Assembly (NCBI GenBank): GCA_017607445.1
Contig: JAEVHH010000001.1
Coordinates: 5,146,001-5,210,000 of the forward strand
From: Histoplasma ohiense
Lineage: Eukaryota > Ascomycota > Eurotiomycetes > Onygenales > Ajellomycetaceae
Length of the DNA stretch: 64,000 bases
Direction of reading: 5' to 3'
The notes under the pieces are model-generated. The model saw nothing but the letters and a program-made list of their open reading frames with translations, had not been told where the DNA came from and did no database searches. Shown here piece after piece: positions 36,706 through 48,143 of this stretch (positions are counted from its first letter, which is position 1; the number at the start of each line of letters is the position of its first letter). A program made the position numbers and the translations under genes.

Positions 36706-38023
36706 TCATATCATGGGCTTTAGTTTTCCTTGAAAACCCCCTGCCGTGTCTATCCAATGCAATCTGCGGGTGTAACTGCTCACCAGCTGCGCGGCCGTTG
36801 TGCGAATGGCTGTTCCAGATCCCTGACAATGTGCCATGTAGATCCTACCATCTTGAAGCAAGAGTACTTGAGGATAGCGGAAAGACTGGATGAAGATGAG
36901 GGCTGGATTTTGGCGGTTGCAAACGTGCCCGTCTGGAGACGCTGGGGCGGGCACCTCATGTGAACCTTGGCTCTCAATGCCTTTCGTTGCGCTAGGGAAA
37001 AGTAGCCACCACACAAACACGCACATATACACACACACACACAAAAACCAGAACAAACAACCTCTTACGTCACCTTCGGCAGCTCCATCTTCCTCAATTT
37101 GGTTATTGGTAGATCTTGGGGGAGGTGTGACGGGCCTGGCAATGCCTTGGCCGTCAGCAATTGCGCTCTGGGCATACTGTTGGTTCAGAGACCACTCCAC
37201 CGCCGGGCGTCACACGATTAGCACCTGAGACAGCGATGGGAGGCTGGATTGCATTTGGGCAAGATACAGTATGGTCCGCGCATCGCAAGACGAGAGTGAG
37301 AGTGAAGGGGAGGAAGGTAGGATAAAAAAACGTGCAGGCCACAGAATCGAGTCCTAGGCCAGACAGGTTGTGAATGCAGGAGGAGATGAGCGACAGCTGC
37401 AGTAGTGACAAAGAAGTTTGCATAAATGAGGAAATCCATCGCTAACGGATAGAACGCAAGGGGAAGCAGGAAGTATACCTATCATGGTGCTGCAATGACG
37501 AGATTCGGGGAAGAAAAGACAGCATCCTCTGCACCGGTTGAAGCAGGGTGGGGGAGAGCCGTGAGGTGATATGCCATATCCCGAAGAGGCAGGCCTCAAA
37601 AGTCATTTATGAAAATTTAGAACTGTGAAGGTGGCCAAGAACCAGAACCAGAAAAAAGTGAAAGTAAAAATGCAAGGAAAAGAATAAAGAACTTAACAAA
37701 AAAACAATGGATCCTCCAACCCCAATTTTGTTTTCCCTTATATTTTGCTTTGCCCCTTTCCCAAATAATTGAATTCTTTTGTCCTCAAAATCGAAGACTA
37801 GCACAGTACTCCTTTGGAAATAAAAATAAAAATAACAAAATAAAGGCCCCACGACACCTTTATTCGATGATCCTTTTGGGGAGACGAGAAGGCGAAAACT
37901 TGTATACGTAGAAGACGGGGTTGCATGGACCGGGATAGGCTGCAGAGCCATGGCTGGGGCATTCGGGGGGGGAGTAACCCCACCATTCTGAGGAGCATTA
38001 TCGCCAGCTGGGGTGCGCCGCAT
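36706..38023 (-). CDS. Doubtful multi-exon gene, unrecognised product
   Basis: The minus strand has two stretches with protein-like composition. One opens with the ATG at 38023 (MRRTPAGDNAPQNGG), is Pro-rich and ends near 37858 (SPKGSSNK). The other, 37200-37069, reads VEWSLNQQYAQSAIADGQ ... TPPPRS ... EEDGAAEGD and ends at a good GTAAGA donor. A third block to 36706, ending at a TGA, could be the last exon. I could not join them with convincing splice sites throughout (the first donor would be a weak GTGTCG), and I do not recognise the protein. It may be a species-restricted gene, a decayed gene, or chance. Confidence 0.28.
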
Positions 38024-38367
38024 TAAGTCCGCCCCGTCCCTCCATGGCTTCTTTTTGGATCAAGCAGATTTGTCTCTGCAAGCCAGAAGTATAAATAGTT
38101 TGCTGTTTCTTATTAGGTTATTTGTTTCGAGTAGTAAATTATGGATCAGGGAACATAAGAGGAACGAGGAACGAGTAACGAGTAACGAGCAACGAGCAAC
38201 GAAGGTATGGTATGGTGCCACGGAAATTAGGTGTGACGCAAAAAAGTGTGACGGACGTAGTAGGCGGGGTATGGATAATTAATGTTGTTGATCTTTAAGA
38301 GGAGAATGGCTTCGGGAAACATTCGAGAAGTCTCCCTTGCCAGGTTGGTGTTACACCATCGCCTCAA

Positions 38368-39583
38368 TTATGATGCCCGTATATTATTGATGCCCTTGAG
38401 TTCGACTTCGCTGTTGTGAATTACAGTGCGTCAGCTCGATCAGTATTGTCTTGTTTTGGCTGGCTGGCTACATCTGGGGGAGAGCAAAAAAGAAATACAA
38501 TGTCAGATAGTGTGAGGCTGCTTTCGAATATGGAAGGGGGCGCAAGTCGCCACTGCAGGCGGGATCGAACCAAAGCTTAGGTAGTAATTATTCAGAAGAG
38601 ATTCAGGGACGAAGAGCGGTGAAAAAAAGGACGCAAAATGGCAAGGGCAAAAGTGGCATGAGAAATAGGTGAGAAACGCTCCACGGCTGTCCAGTACTTA
38701 CAAAACAAGAGTCGAGTTTGGAGGGATGAGCCCTGGGAAGCCACTAGCAGGTGGTAATGAAACAATCAGCCAGTGATCTGATAAGAAGTTTGAAGTCCCC
38801 ATTTCTTTGAATGCCAGGGTCATCCCAAGTTACACCTTTGCAGGTAATTAATAGAGACGAGATGGGGGTAATAATTTATTCATTCCTCCAAATCTATTTC
38901 TGGTTACTTTTTGCACAGGGATCAGACAATAAAATAAACATACCGGTCTCCGTACGCATAGTCTCTGTAGCACAAAATCCAAAACGGAAATTATTAGCTC
39001 AACATTCGGTTTCCATGAACTGATGACAATTGGATGAAATGATGTATTCTTTTACAGTAATGATTCAAAACGGCTCGGCAAACGGGACAACTCACCCGCT
39101 GATTGTTAGAATGCTCTTTTCGCCGAGAGTCATATTCATAACCGCCTCATCCCATCCTTAGGTTCAAGTGTCAGCCGGGAATTTGCCAGAGCGTTGATAC
39201 CCTTTTCGGGGAGGGTGGCTCGTGATCTAGCATGCTTGAAGCATCGCTAGCCACCCAAACAAGAGAAATGGCGCAAATACCTCGAATGACCTTTCCAATG
39301 CCGATTGTGGTTTTAAAGTCTCCTCTATCTTTGGACGAATCAAACCTATTCCGGATTTAAAAGGTCAGTGTAAGATCGATTTTCCTTTTTTGCCCTTTCC
39401 CCGTGCTTCTATAAGTCTTTTATTTCCCCAAATCGATTGCGAAACTCACTCGTCTCCCATAAAATGCTTATCGGCGGCTGTAGGGTCATAGAGGCATCCT
39501 GTGTAGTCGATCACAACTTCGTCACCTGTCGTGGGCTTGTTGACTCCATTGCCGTTCCTAAGCACTTTCTTTGTGACACCCAT
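38368..39583 (-). CDS. FPR1: FKBP12-type peptidyl-prolyl isomerase
   Basis: Six exons: 39583-39450, 39345-39281, 39156-39096, 38964-38944, 38743-38702 and 38410-38368. The introns are 104-291 bp and exon 4 is only 21 bp. The product is 121 residues and consists of one FKBP domain. It catalyses cis-trans isomerisation of X-Pro bonds and is the cytosolic receptor for FK506 and rapamycin, through which these inhibit calcineurin and TOR. Pocket residues are present: Y in DYTG, FD in EFDSS, V-I-x-x-W in VIRGWDE, Y in DYAYG, F in LVFEVEL. Each junction keeps frame and restores the family sequence. The start is MGVTKK, the usual N-terminus; an in-frame upstream extension exists but is not family-like. 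The tail NNIRAS is a few residues longer than usual. The scattered short exons explain why no long open frame marks this gene. Confidence 0.93.
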
Positions 39584-42500
39584 AGCAAAGGACCCGAGGC
39601 TAGTGAAATGGGAGAGTTGTATGCTGTTTGAACCAAATGCAGAACGAGAAATAACGAGTGTTCGACAGAGGTCTCGTATGGTGAAACGATCGGAAGCTGA
39701 CAAGTGTCTAGTTGCAAAGTGCTCTCAGTCAAGGGAAGAGCGGGAGAGGAGGTGCACTATATACTTGATGTGAATGGCTTGGGGGTGGGGCAAAACCAGT
39801 CCTGTGTGGTTTGAACTGGGGAAGTGCGAAAGGAGTTCGAGAATAGATTGCAAAATAATAATCTATAACTTTGATAATTTTTAAAAACAAGGTACCACCA
39901 GAGAATCTGGGACGAAACGCGAGAGAACGATAAATAAAGAGAAGAACGGATTCACAAGTCTATCCGAGCAATTGGATTGAAGCTCAAAAGCAATCCGCTG
40001 CAGCTTGCCACATCACACATGCGATTCTTTTTCGACTCAACGTAGCACCTCTCACGGCAACATCCCTGAATTTTGCTTCGGGGGAATGTCAGCTTTGGGG
40101 CCCACGGGTTGAAAGCTCAGTGGTTTCCGGATGCAATCCACTGCGGGAATCGCGTTGAAATCTTATTAGTCAACTTTCAAAGCAAAATGTGTCGCGATGC
40201 AGAGTTTTGAGTCTTTGGCCTGGACACTTTTATTGAGGAATGAACCTGAGTATCCGCACGCTTGGCTGGATTCACCCCATCCAATGGCCGGATGTTAAGG
40301 AGAGAATTATCATTTTAGTGGCGAGCAAGCCTCTGCAGATAGGCTGACACCCTGAAATCCAACAGACGGGGTTTGGCGCAGGCGTGCAGTAGATCGGACG
40401 CCACGGACACCAGAGCGCCAGGTCATGGACTCATGGTCCCATGAGGGCTCTGGCTAGTGGTTCAACTGGCTGCCAATGGTTGGTGCCCCGCTTCGAGGTC
40501 TAGAGCGTGTCTAGATTGTTCGACCCCTCTCCGAAGGAAGGCCCCAAGGAATTCGTCAAAGGTCGGCAATGTTGGTCCTGTCGGAGGATCCGCGGCCGAC
40601 TGACCAGCAGCGATATAAGTTGTGCAGTGAAAAAAGAGCAAGGGTGTTCAATACGCAGCCGTTTGCGTGAACCACAAACAGTGCTCTAGGCTATTCCCCG
40701 CCTTCTGCCCGTGACAGGTCTGCTGATGGATGAGCTTCGAGACTCCGATTGCTGTGTCCGGCAGCGATTGTGGGGAGATTGGACGGCGGGATGTTGCAAT
40801 GCGCTGGTGATGTTGGTCGTTGAGTCCAAGGTGACCTCGGAATGCTCGCCATCCAGCCCTAAACAATGGCGGCTGCATACGTAATCCACCCGCCATCTGG
40901 CCATCCCTGTGGGCTTCGCGCGGCGCTGCTGCGACATTGTCCCTGGCCCGATCACAACCTCCAGCGGCTCCAAGTCAAAGGCAGGCCGGGGATGGATGCA
41001 GTGGGTAGTGGGTGGGCTGACAGCGCTCAGCCAGGACCATGTTAGGATTTCCCTTCCCTCGTTCGTGTCCTCTGGAATCGATGGTCGTTCTTCCTCCGGT
41101 GTGTGCCATTGCTACTACTCACAATTCCTGTTTGGACGGAAATACCACCCTACCAGTAGGGCGAATATAGGCTGTCTTGGTCCAATAGCAAATGGACACT
41201 TATAACCGTCGGAAATTTACTATTATACTATTCGTATCCTGCGCTCTCTGGTGTCGCTGGTCTGGTCGTCTTCGGCTGCGTGTTCATCTTTATATCGATC
41301 AAAGCACCCCTTTCACTTTTATGACTTGCATGGTAAGGTCACCAGAAAAACGCTGTTACGCCTGATTATCCCTCAAATCGTCCAGGAGAGTTGCTTGGAA
41401 GTTGGTGCCTGAAAAGGCCACCATTATTACCAATATTGATGGCATTCCCAACGATCGCACAAAGAATCCTCATCGGCTCTTTCATCAATCCTTCCAGCTT
41501 GGCACTTAATTCTACGCAAGACTTGAATGTGAAGACTCCTAGAGGTAAGACGTGAAGCCAAACATTGAATCTCCCTGGGGAAAAAGCGCCCGATTCGATT
41601 TCAGCGACTTCGAAAACCTCAGCACGGAATTCGCAACATAAGTGCTAAATGCCTTCTCCCTCAGCCTTTTTTTTTTTTTTTTTGGAACGGAATATGATTC
41701 CGATCGGTCATTGGAACCTGTCTGATTAGACAACCCCTGGAGCTGTCTAAATGGACCAGGTGCATTCACCAATCATCGCTTTGAATAGGTTTGGCCTGGC
41801 CTAGCATACTTATTTTTGGTCTCCATCATGGTGTTCGGTTTCTCGCAGTAGCCGCCCAAAATACATGTCAGAGAAGAGGCCTTTGGATGCTGGCTAGTCA
41901 ACGAATATCAGAGGCTATTGGCACTCATTCATTTTATATTACAATTTATTATTTAATGGCTAGAATCCTGTGGCTCATACCAGTTTACCAGGATATTTCA
42001 AATCAATACGCTGTGTCCTGGAGAGGCTCCCCCTCTGGGCGGCAGCAAGATGAACAACCATACCTGTCAGCAAGCCGTTGTTTTCGATGACAGTGGATGT
42101 GTGCTCGTTAGTTAAGAAGTAACGACATCAAGTGCCCGTCTTGTCGGCATTGACAGGGTGGACCGCTTGGCCTAGAGTGGAGTCTTGTTTTGCTCAGAGA
42201 GTAGGAATATGTGTGCGGTCGTCTGCGTCTTCTTAGCGGACGAGAGAGCCTTTTAATATTAAATTCCGAATAACTTACCCCTCGGAAGTCTAGCGGCGAT
42301 TTTCCTTCTGCGGAAGACTTACTGCGTTCCAAATTAATTGTATAATTGCGACTGAATCAGGCTGAACCCCTTGTCACGACTTTTCCCTGTCGATCTGATC
42401 CACATGCCCTAAAAGGTAAGCTGGCTGAACTACGCAGTAGGCCCCAGAGACCCGCACGGACACATTGCGACAAAGCGTCTCAAAATTCCTTATCCCGCAA

Positions 42501-45389
42501 TGTAGCGGTTTATGAGACTACAGCTTCTCTAACTAATATTCGCCCCAAAGCATAAAGTGAAATGAAACCTGCTTCCTGTGCATATAACGGTAACCATCTC
42601 GCCTTCTGAGTTTTGTTGTCGTGGAAGTCCAAAAACTCCCACCCCTCAATTATTGTGGATATGGGGCTAAATGCTTTTGAAGCATCCAACAGAGTTCGCG
42701 TGCCCTGATTCGGCGCAGATCTAGATTCTCATTTTTGTCCGTGCATTATTCGGCGACCACATCTTGCGCTGTGGATCAACAGACTTGAACTAGAATAGAT
42801 GGAGGTGCTGGGATCAGTCAAAATAGCAGCATGGAAAAGTTTACTCCCTTAGCATCGCCTCTCTAACCACTTCGGATGGTATTATCTTCTCGCTTATCGA
42901 TCAGATGAACGGATAAAACATAAAATTTAGGCGAAGAGCGAGGGAAAGGTGCAGAACTATTAGTTTTTTCGTTCATAATTGACTGCCCCACCTTTGCTCA
43001 GCATTCCATCACCTCTTATCGGCGACCTTATCTCCCCACACTCCGTCCCGTCAATCGCATTATATCAGCTATCTCAGCGAGTCGATTAAGAATTGTTTCT
43101 GACAAGTGCAAATTTGCCCACTTCCCCTGCTCCAACCTATAAAATATGAATACAAAGTCTCCACACGCACACACACTCTCTCTCTCAAGTCTCAGTCGCT
43201 CAAGGCCGCAACGCTACGGCGGGCGTATGCGCGAAGGTTCCGCGATCGATTCTCATACGCTACTAGTGGGCTAAGTTGAGTTCCGCCATGCCGCGATCGA
43301 CCCTGATCGGGTACCAATGAAAATAGTTCGAAAGCGAATGTTTGATTCTTTGTCCTCGCGAGGAGAGACATATGCATACCACCTACTAGTGGTTATTAAA
43401 AAATCCGGTCCAAATCCAATAATAGCAACAGCAAGAGTTTAATGAGAACAGTTAGAGGGAGCACAGGAAAAATATTCCTTTTTGAGAAGACATGAAACAG
43501 GACATTGTTTCTCCGTCCCTCTCCATCCCTCTCTTCTTTGAGACATCACGGAAATATGAATAACACGAATTTCTACCAACTTGGAGTGTTGATGAGCATA
43601 CATCTGCTGTGTTTTCCTTTGTCGTTAACTAGTTAGTTAATTTTTACTAGCAATCCCATGATGACTAAGTAAAGCTCGGGCCTTCCAAATTTAAGCTTAA
43701 AGTTAGCAACTGGTAAATATCGTTATTATCAGCGGTTACCCCACATTGTATATTCAATAATGGAAGAAAAAGATACTAGATGCCATCGTAGAACAGGGGG
43801 CTGGGCAATAGCGAATTTGGAAAGTTGACCGTAATTGCTCCTTCGCCATGGACTGCTTGAATCTCCAACCGGGCATATGAGCGCACAGCAGCATGCGCCT
43901 TGAATGTGTGTCGTTACTACCAGTTGCATAAATACTAACTAGGTTCCTCCGAATTCAGACCCCAATTAATGGAATCTCCATGGCTGTCACGGAAGTTGCA
44001 AGGTTGAGGAGAAAGTAAGAAGGCAACAGAAAAGCTCAGAGGCGAATATCAAAATACAAGAAGAGTGAAACAGCAAATGCAAAAGGAGTGAGGCCAGAAT
44101 ATCCTACTAGAAAATGAGCTCGTTGGACAGGTTTAATATGCATGCACCGCTTTCCAGCCAACACCCTCCTCAACGTCAGTGAGTCACCTTATCCAAACCG
44201 CCACCACCCTTCAAAACCTTCAAAGAAAAAATGAAAAATATGAAAAAGGAAAAAGAAAAGAAGAACGAAAACGACCAGGTTTCTTCCAACCAAACAGTCC
44301 ACCTTTTCTTCAGCTGCCGTCCTCCTCAATCTCTATGAAGCGAACTTGAGCGGAAGACGCGACTCGAAGACTACTAGTATTGTCCAAATGCGACGGATAA
44401 AATAAGTTGGGCTGCTGCCATTGCAGCGCATGCACATATTATCATCCTAAAGTGAACACCAGAAAAAAACAAATTTGTTTACCCGGAAGGCCAGCTTAGC
44501 AGGGCCAATTGCTATGCAGGTAAAACGTGCCAGTGGGCGTATTTTAAATATAGTTTCATTTTACTCATTTATCCTTGTCCCGACCGATTTGAATCCGCAC
44601 AAGTACGGAGTAGTTGTTTGTGATAAACGCGACATGGAATTCCAAAGCCTCAACTATTTCCTACCGTTCCTCTGGTCAGACGTGTTTCAAGTGCCAGAAG
44701 CTCGGAGTGGGTCGATTTTGGGGATTTCAACAGAGGTGTAACGAATGAAACCGAAATAATAGTTTGAATATCACTCTCCGTGGCATTTTCTTCTTCTTCT
44801 TCTTCTTCTTTTCTTCTCTCCTTTCTTTCTTTGTTTTAGCTCTCCTGGTCTGTTCGTCTTACCCGGCCTGGTAACGAACCCTATAATCGCACAAGAATTC
44901 AACGGGTTCACTCGGAAAGGACGCTAGCGCTTATTGGATTGGGCTGTTCCACGATGGCACTTACTTTCTCATTTCTTATTTTCTTCCTTGACATGGCGCC
45001 AACGCATGCGGATAGGGCATCAGCTAGCATTTGAATTTGAGCCAAGTCATCCGGTTCTCGTATGGACCCTGGCTGGTTGTTGGTCTCGGAGTGTGTCATC
45101 TACGTCCGGGAAGGAAAAAAGGAAAGAAAGCAAAATAAAAAAAACCCCATCGTTTTCAGACGCTGCGCGAATGCCATTACGTTCCACAAACCAGGAACAG
45201 GGATCACATTGTTCTTTGTTTCTAGGGCTAAATTTGAGAAGTGGATTTGAAACCATGCAATCAGTAAGCGATCCGGCTCCGTGGCTGCATAGGTCGTATC
45301 GCATTTTGCGGGAAACCCAGGAAGCGGAAGCGCAGTTTGTGGTATGGACTGGTAGCTTTTGCCGGCGTCGTTGTCGTCATCGTTTCGGG
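39584..45389. other. 5.8-kb region without convincing genes
   Basis: Reading frames are short and not protein-like. At about 41230-41500 a hydrophobic stretch (SGVAGLVVFGCVFIFISI) resembles one helix of an MFS transporter, but no motif around it supports a gene; it may be a relic. A CTT run lies at about 44790-44810 and a CA/CT tract at about 43167-43186. The rest may be regulatory or decayed DNA. Confidence 0.45.
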
Positions 45390-46577
45390 CTATGACCAGA
45401 AAGCCAACTGCTTGAGATCTGCAAGGCTGACTGAACGCAACCCGGTGTAAGGGAATCTCCGATCGAAGCTGTTGCTTGACGATGGTAGCTCACTGCAATA
45501 TTCTAAGTAGTGCAGGGTTGATATGCCGACTTGCTCTGTGAACTCGAGCATACGATTATAATTAAGGGCAACCTGGTCGATACCGTGGCTATCATCTGAC
45601 ATACAGAATCGGCCATTCCGTGCGAGAAATTCCTGAAGCACACACCCTTTTTGTTAGTTATCAATGGTGGAGATTGTCTGGTCACGTTTCCGTTTCGTTT
45701 GAGGGAGATTCGGAATTTTGAATTTACCTTGCAGATCTCAGCCTTGGGGTATGGTTCAGTCATCCCCTTCCTTAGACTAGCGGAATTGAGTTCCAAAATC
45801 CCCCCATATTCTGCCACATAGTCCAAATTTCTCAGGATCTTTTCCCAGACTGCCGGCCACCGTTGGAAGCTTCGTTCAGGATCATCACTTTTTAATCGAA
45901 TGAGATCGAAATGGCCAACAACTGGTGGGTTCAGCGCTTTGAGCATGGCGAGCTGTGCATCAAAGTAATCTTCAAATAGCCTCTCATCCGTACCCCCAGC
46001 GATCTCTCTTGCCTTATGATAAAGGAGGGTATCATAGTCAATCGGGATAGTGTGTACATGGTGTACCGAGCCTACGAAGAAATCGAATGGAAACCGCGCC
46101 AATGAGTTTTGGATCCACGTCAACGACGAGGGGCGAATCCAGTCACATTCAAATCCGATGGGGATATTTATCTCCGAGATATATTTCTCCCGTAGACGTT
46201 GGGATTCTTTAAAGTAAGCCCTTTCATTCTCGATTAGAGACTCCTCTGTAGCGTTTGCTTCAATCTATACCAACCATTAGTCAACTAAACCAACCTTTTT
46301 TTGCCCTTACAAACGACATCTTTGATGACTCCACGCAGATACAAAGACTATTATTAACTTTTATATCTTCTTTTTGTTTAAAAAAGAAGAAAGCAAAGGA
46401 AAGGAAAGGAAACCTCACTTCTTCCGGATAAAAATCCTGCGCCGTTCTCGGCATATGTTCACTTAGCGCAAACACGCGCATCTTTTTCTCTATCGCAGTC
46501 CGAATGATATCTTCCAGCGAGTTTTTTGCGTGACCCTCGCAGAACTGGCCAGAATGACTATGATGAGAAAACGGCAT
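45390..46577 (-). CDS. HIS2: Histidinol-phosphatase (PHP family)
   Basis: Three exons: 46577-46419, 46264-45728 and 45632-45390, introns of 154 and 95 bp, 312 residues, the usual length. It hydrolyses L-histidinol phosphate to histidinol, the eighth step of histidine synthesis, in the cytosol. The start is the first ATG and gives MPFSHHSHSGQFCEGH, the first metal-binding motif of the polymerase-and-histidinol-phosphatase (PHP) fold. Further expected motifs follow: ALSEHMPR, the GFECDW segment, SVHHVHTIPIDYD, GHFDLIR and the late SDDSHG motif with metal-ligand Asp and His. Both splice junctions retain frame and join conserved text (DFYPEE-IEAN; AEICK-EFLARNG). It is the monofunctional HIS2 type, unrelated to bacterial HAD-type HisB. 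Nothing is missing. Confidence 0.94.
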
Positions 46578-47570
46578 ACTGAACCCAGTGGAAGATGCCT
46601 CCTAGTAATTCTCTGACTCTTATCAACAAGGAAAGTGCGGTTTCAAGTAGCCAGTGACCAGAACTCACAAAGCCAATAACTAAGTTGAAGGTTTCCACCC
46701 AACCAAGGTACAGTCCATCTGCTGGACAGGTGGGTGTAACGGGGCCCTATTGTCGTCGGATTTTCTTCTCGCCAAATCCAGAGGCGCGATTTTATTGGCC
46801 CGGGATGTTAGCCCTAGGCATTGATACTAGTAACTTCAAACTCAGCATTCACTGAGTCTTTTCTCGAGAGTTCTGAGTTCTTCCAAAAAAAATTTCCATT
46901 CGCAATCTTTGGACGAACCGTTCCCTCGGGCGAAGTGCCTAATCACATGACAGGATCCAGGACCATGGCTACTCCAGATATAACTCATGCATCAAAATCA
47001 CGAATATATAATTGCAAATTATGTAGTTTACAGAAAACCACATGGTGGTGTAAATCGGAATTGATGCTTCAAACTCGAGTGTAGCCCAAACAACCTCAGG
47101 TTAATCCATACTACATGAAGTTCCGCCTCGACAAGGCCAAATTTGCAGTATCCCGGGATAAAACAACAAAAAGCGTCATTGCTAATAATGCCCTTGGTAT
47201 ACCTACATCCTAGCGCCGATACGAGACTTGCATACTCGCATGTGTTTCTCGGGCCTTGAAGGTTTCGGATGATAGCGAAACCTTCCGAAGCATCGGTGCA
47301 CTGCGGAAGAGAGCTTGTATCTCCCTTGACTTTTCTTCTGGCCGCCATAGTATATCTTGACAGTATAAATTCATCGCATCCGGGCATTTCTTAGCAGCCC
47401 CATTCCCCCACAGCCTCTTAAAGGTTTATTGCCTTTAGTCGCCGTAATGATGGCATCGACCAGCCTTAACAAGGGTCGTGTCGTGTAAATTTCAGCTTGA
47501 GAAAATTTGGTTTTCTATAGGATAACTCCCATCTCGCAATCAGAACGAAAAGGTATACACCACCCAGTTG
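46578..47570. other. Intergenic region between HIS2 and PPT2
   Basis: About 1 kb holding the HIS2 promoter and the PPT2 3' flank. A 119-residue minus-strand frame (47387-47028) has no recognisable features and is probably chance. Confidence 0.5.
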
Positions 47571-48143
47571 TCAACCATCGGGAAGTTGTGTAGTGGTAGG
47601 AGTTGTCGCCGCAAGAACTGTCGCAACAACGTAATCGCCATCATGAGAGATGGAAAGCTTGCCAACCTCCCCACGCACACCTCTGTCCTTCAAATATACA
47701 ATTTCCGGCTTCACGCTCCCACTACCATTCCTCTCCCTATCAATGCGAACCATAACATCTTTCCAGCCTATCGTCGAAGCGCCGCCGGGAGCTGCTTTCC
47801 TAGCTGCTTCCTTCGCGGCAAATCGGCCAGCTAGCCATCTAGCCATCTCTGTAATGTTAGCTGCATTCATCGCGGGTCCTGGCAGCGGCACCGTTGTCAA
47901 TGTTTTGGCACCTGAGGCGGAGTGGTGTTGCAGTGCGGAGAATTTTGCATAGAAGTCCTTGAGCTCCTCCTCGCAGAGGATGCGACGGATAAATCTGTCC
48001 AGGTAGGTTGCGGTGGTCGTAGTAGCTTTGGCGCCACCACTGCCACTGCTAGAAGCTGGACGGCGGATAAGACGACAGATGCGTGGTAGGTGGACGATAT
48101 CAGTGCCGATATTGAGAGGAAATGGGAAAGGGGTGAGCTTCAT
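47571..48143 (-). CDS. PPT2: Holo-[acyl-carrier-protein] synthase (mitochondrial PPTase)
   Basis: A single-exon protein of 190 residues. It transfers the 4'-phosphopantetheine arm of coenzyme A to a serine of acyl carrier protein, activating mitochondrial type II fatty-acid synthesis. The start ATG gives MKLTPFPFPLNIGTDIVHLP; GTDIV carries the Mg-binding Asp. The second signature WLAGRFAAKEAARKA with its catalytic Glu/Lys is near 105-119, and the C-terminal strand GKLSISHDGDYVVATV matches the AcpS fold. Two inserts rich in Ser/Gly/Ala/Thr lengthen it beyond bacterial AcpS (about 125 residues), as in fungal Ppt2. No strong presequence is visible before the domain, so mitochondrial location rests on family knowledge. 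It is distinct from the Sfp-type enzyme that primes polyketide and peptide synthetases. Confidence 0.9.
   Translation of the reverse strand: MKLTPFPFPLNIGTDIVHLPRICRLIRRPASSSGSGGAKATTTTATYLDRFIRRILCEEELKDFYAKFSALQHHSASGAKTLTTVPLPGPAMNAANITEMARWLAGRFAAKEAARKAAPGGASTIGWKDVMVRIDRERNGSGSVKPEIVYLKDRGVRGEVGKLSISHDGDYVVATVLAATTPTTTQLPDG

Noticed and set aside
39584..39703. N-terminal extension of FKBP12 (in-frame ATG at 39703)
   Set aside because: The added 40 residues do not resemble FKBP sequence, and MGVTKK is the normal cytosolic N-terminus; a targeting isoform cannot be excluded.
41230..41500. Second MFS transporter relic
   Set aside because: Only one helix-like stretch is visible, with no loop signature; too little to call.
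47028..47387. 119-residue minus-strand ORF between HIS2 and PPT2
   Set aside because: No recognisable domain, and Cys/Phe-rich composition unlike the neighbouring genes.
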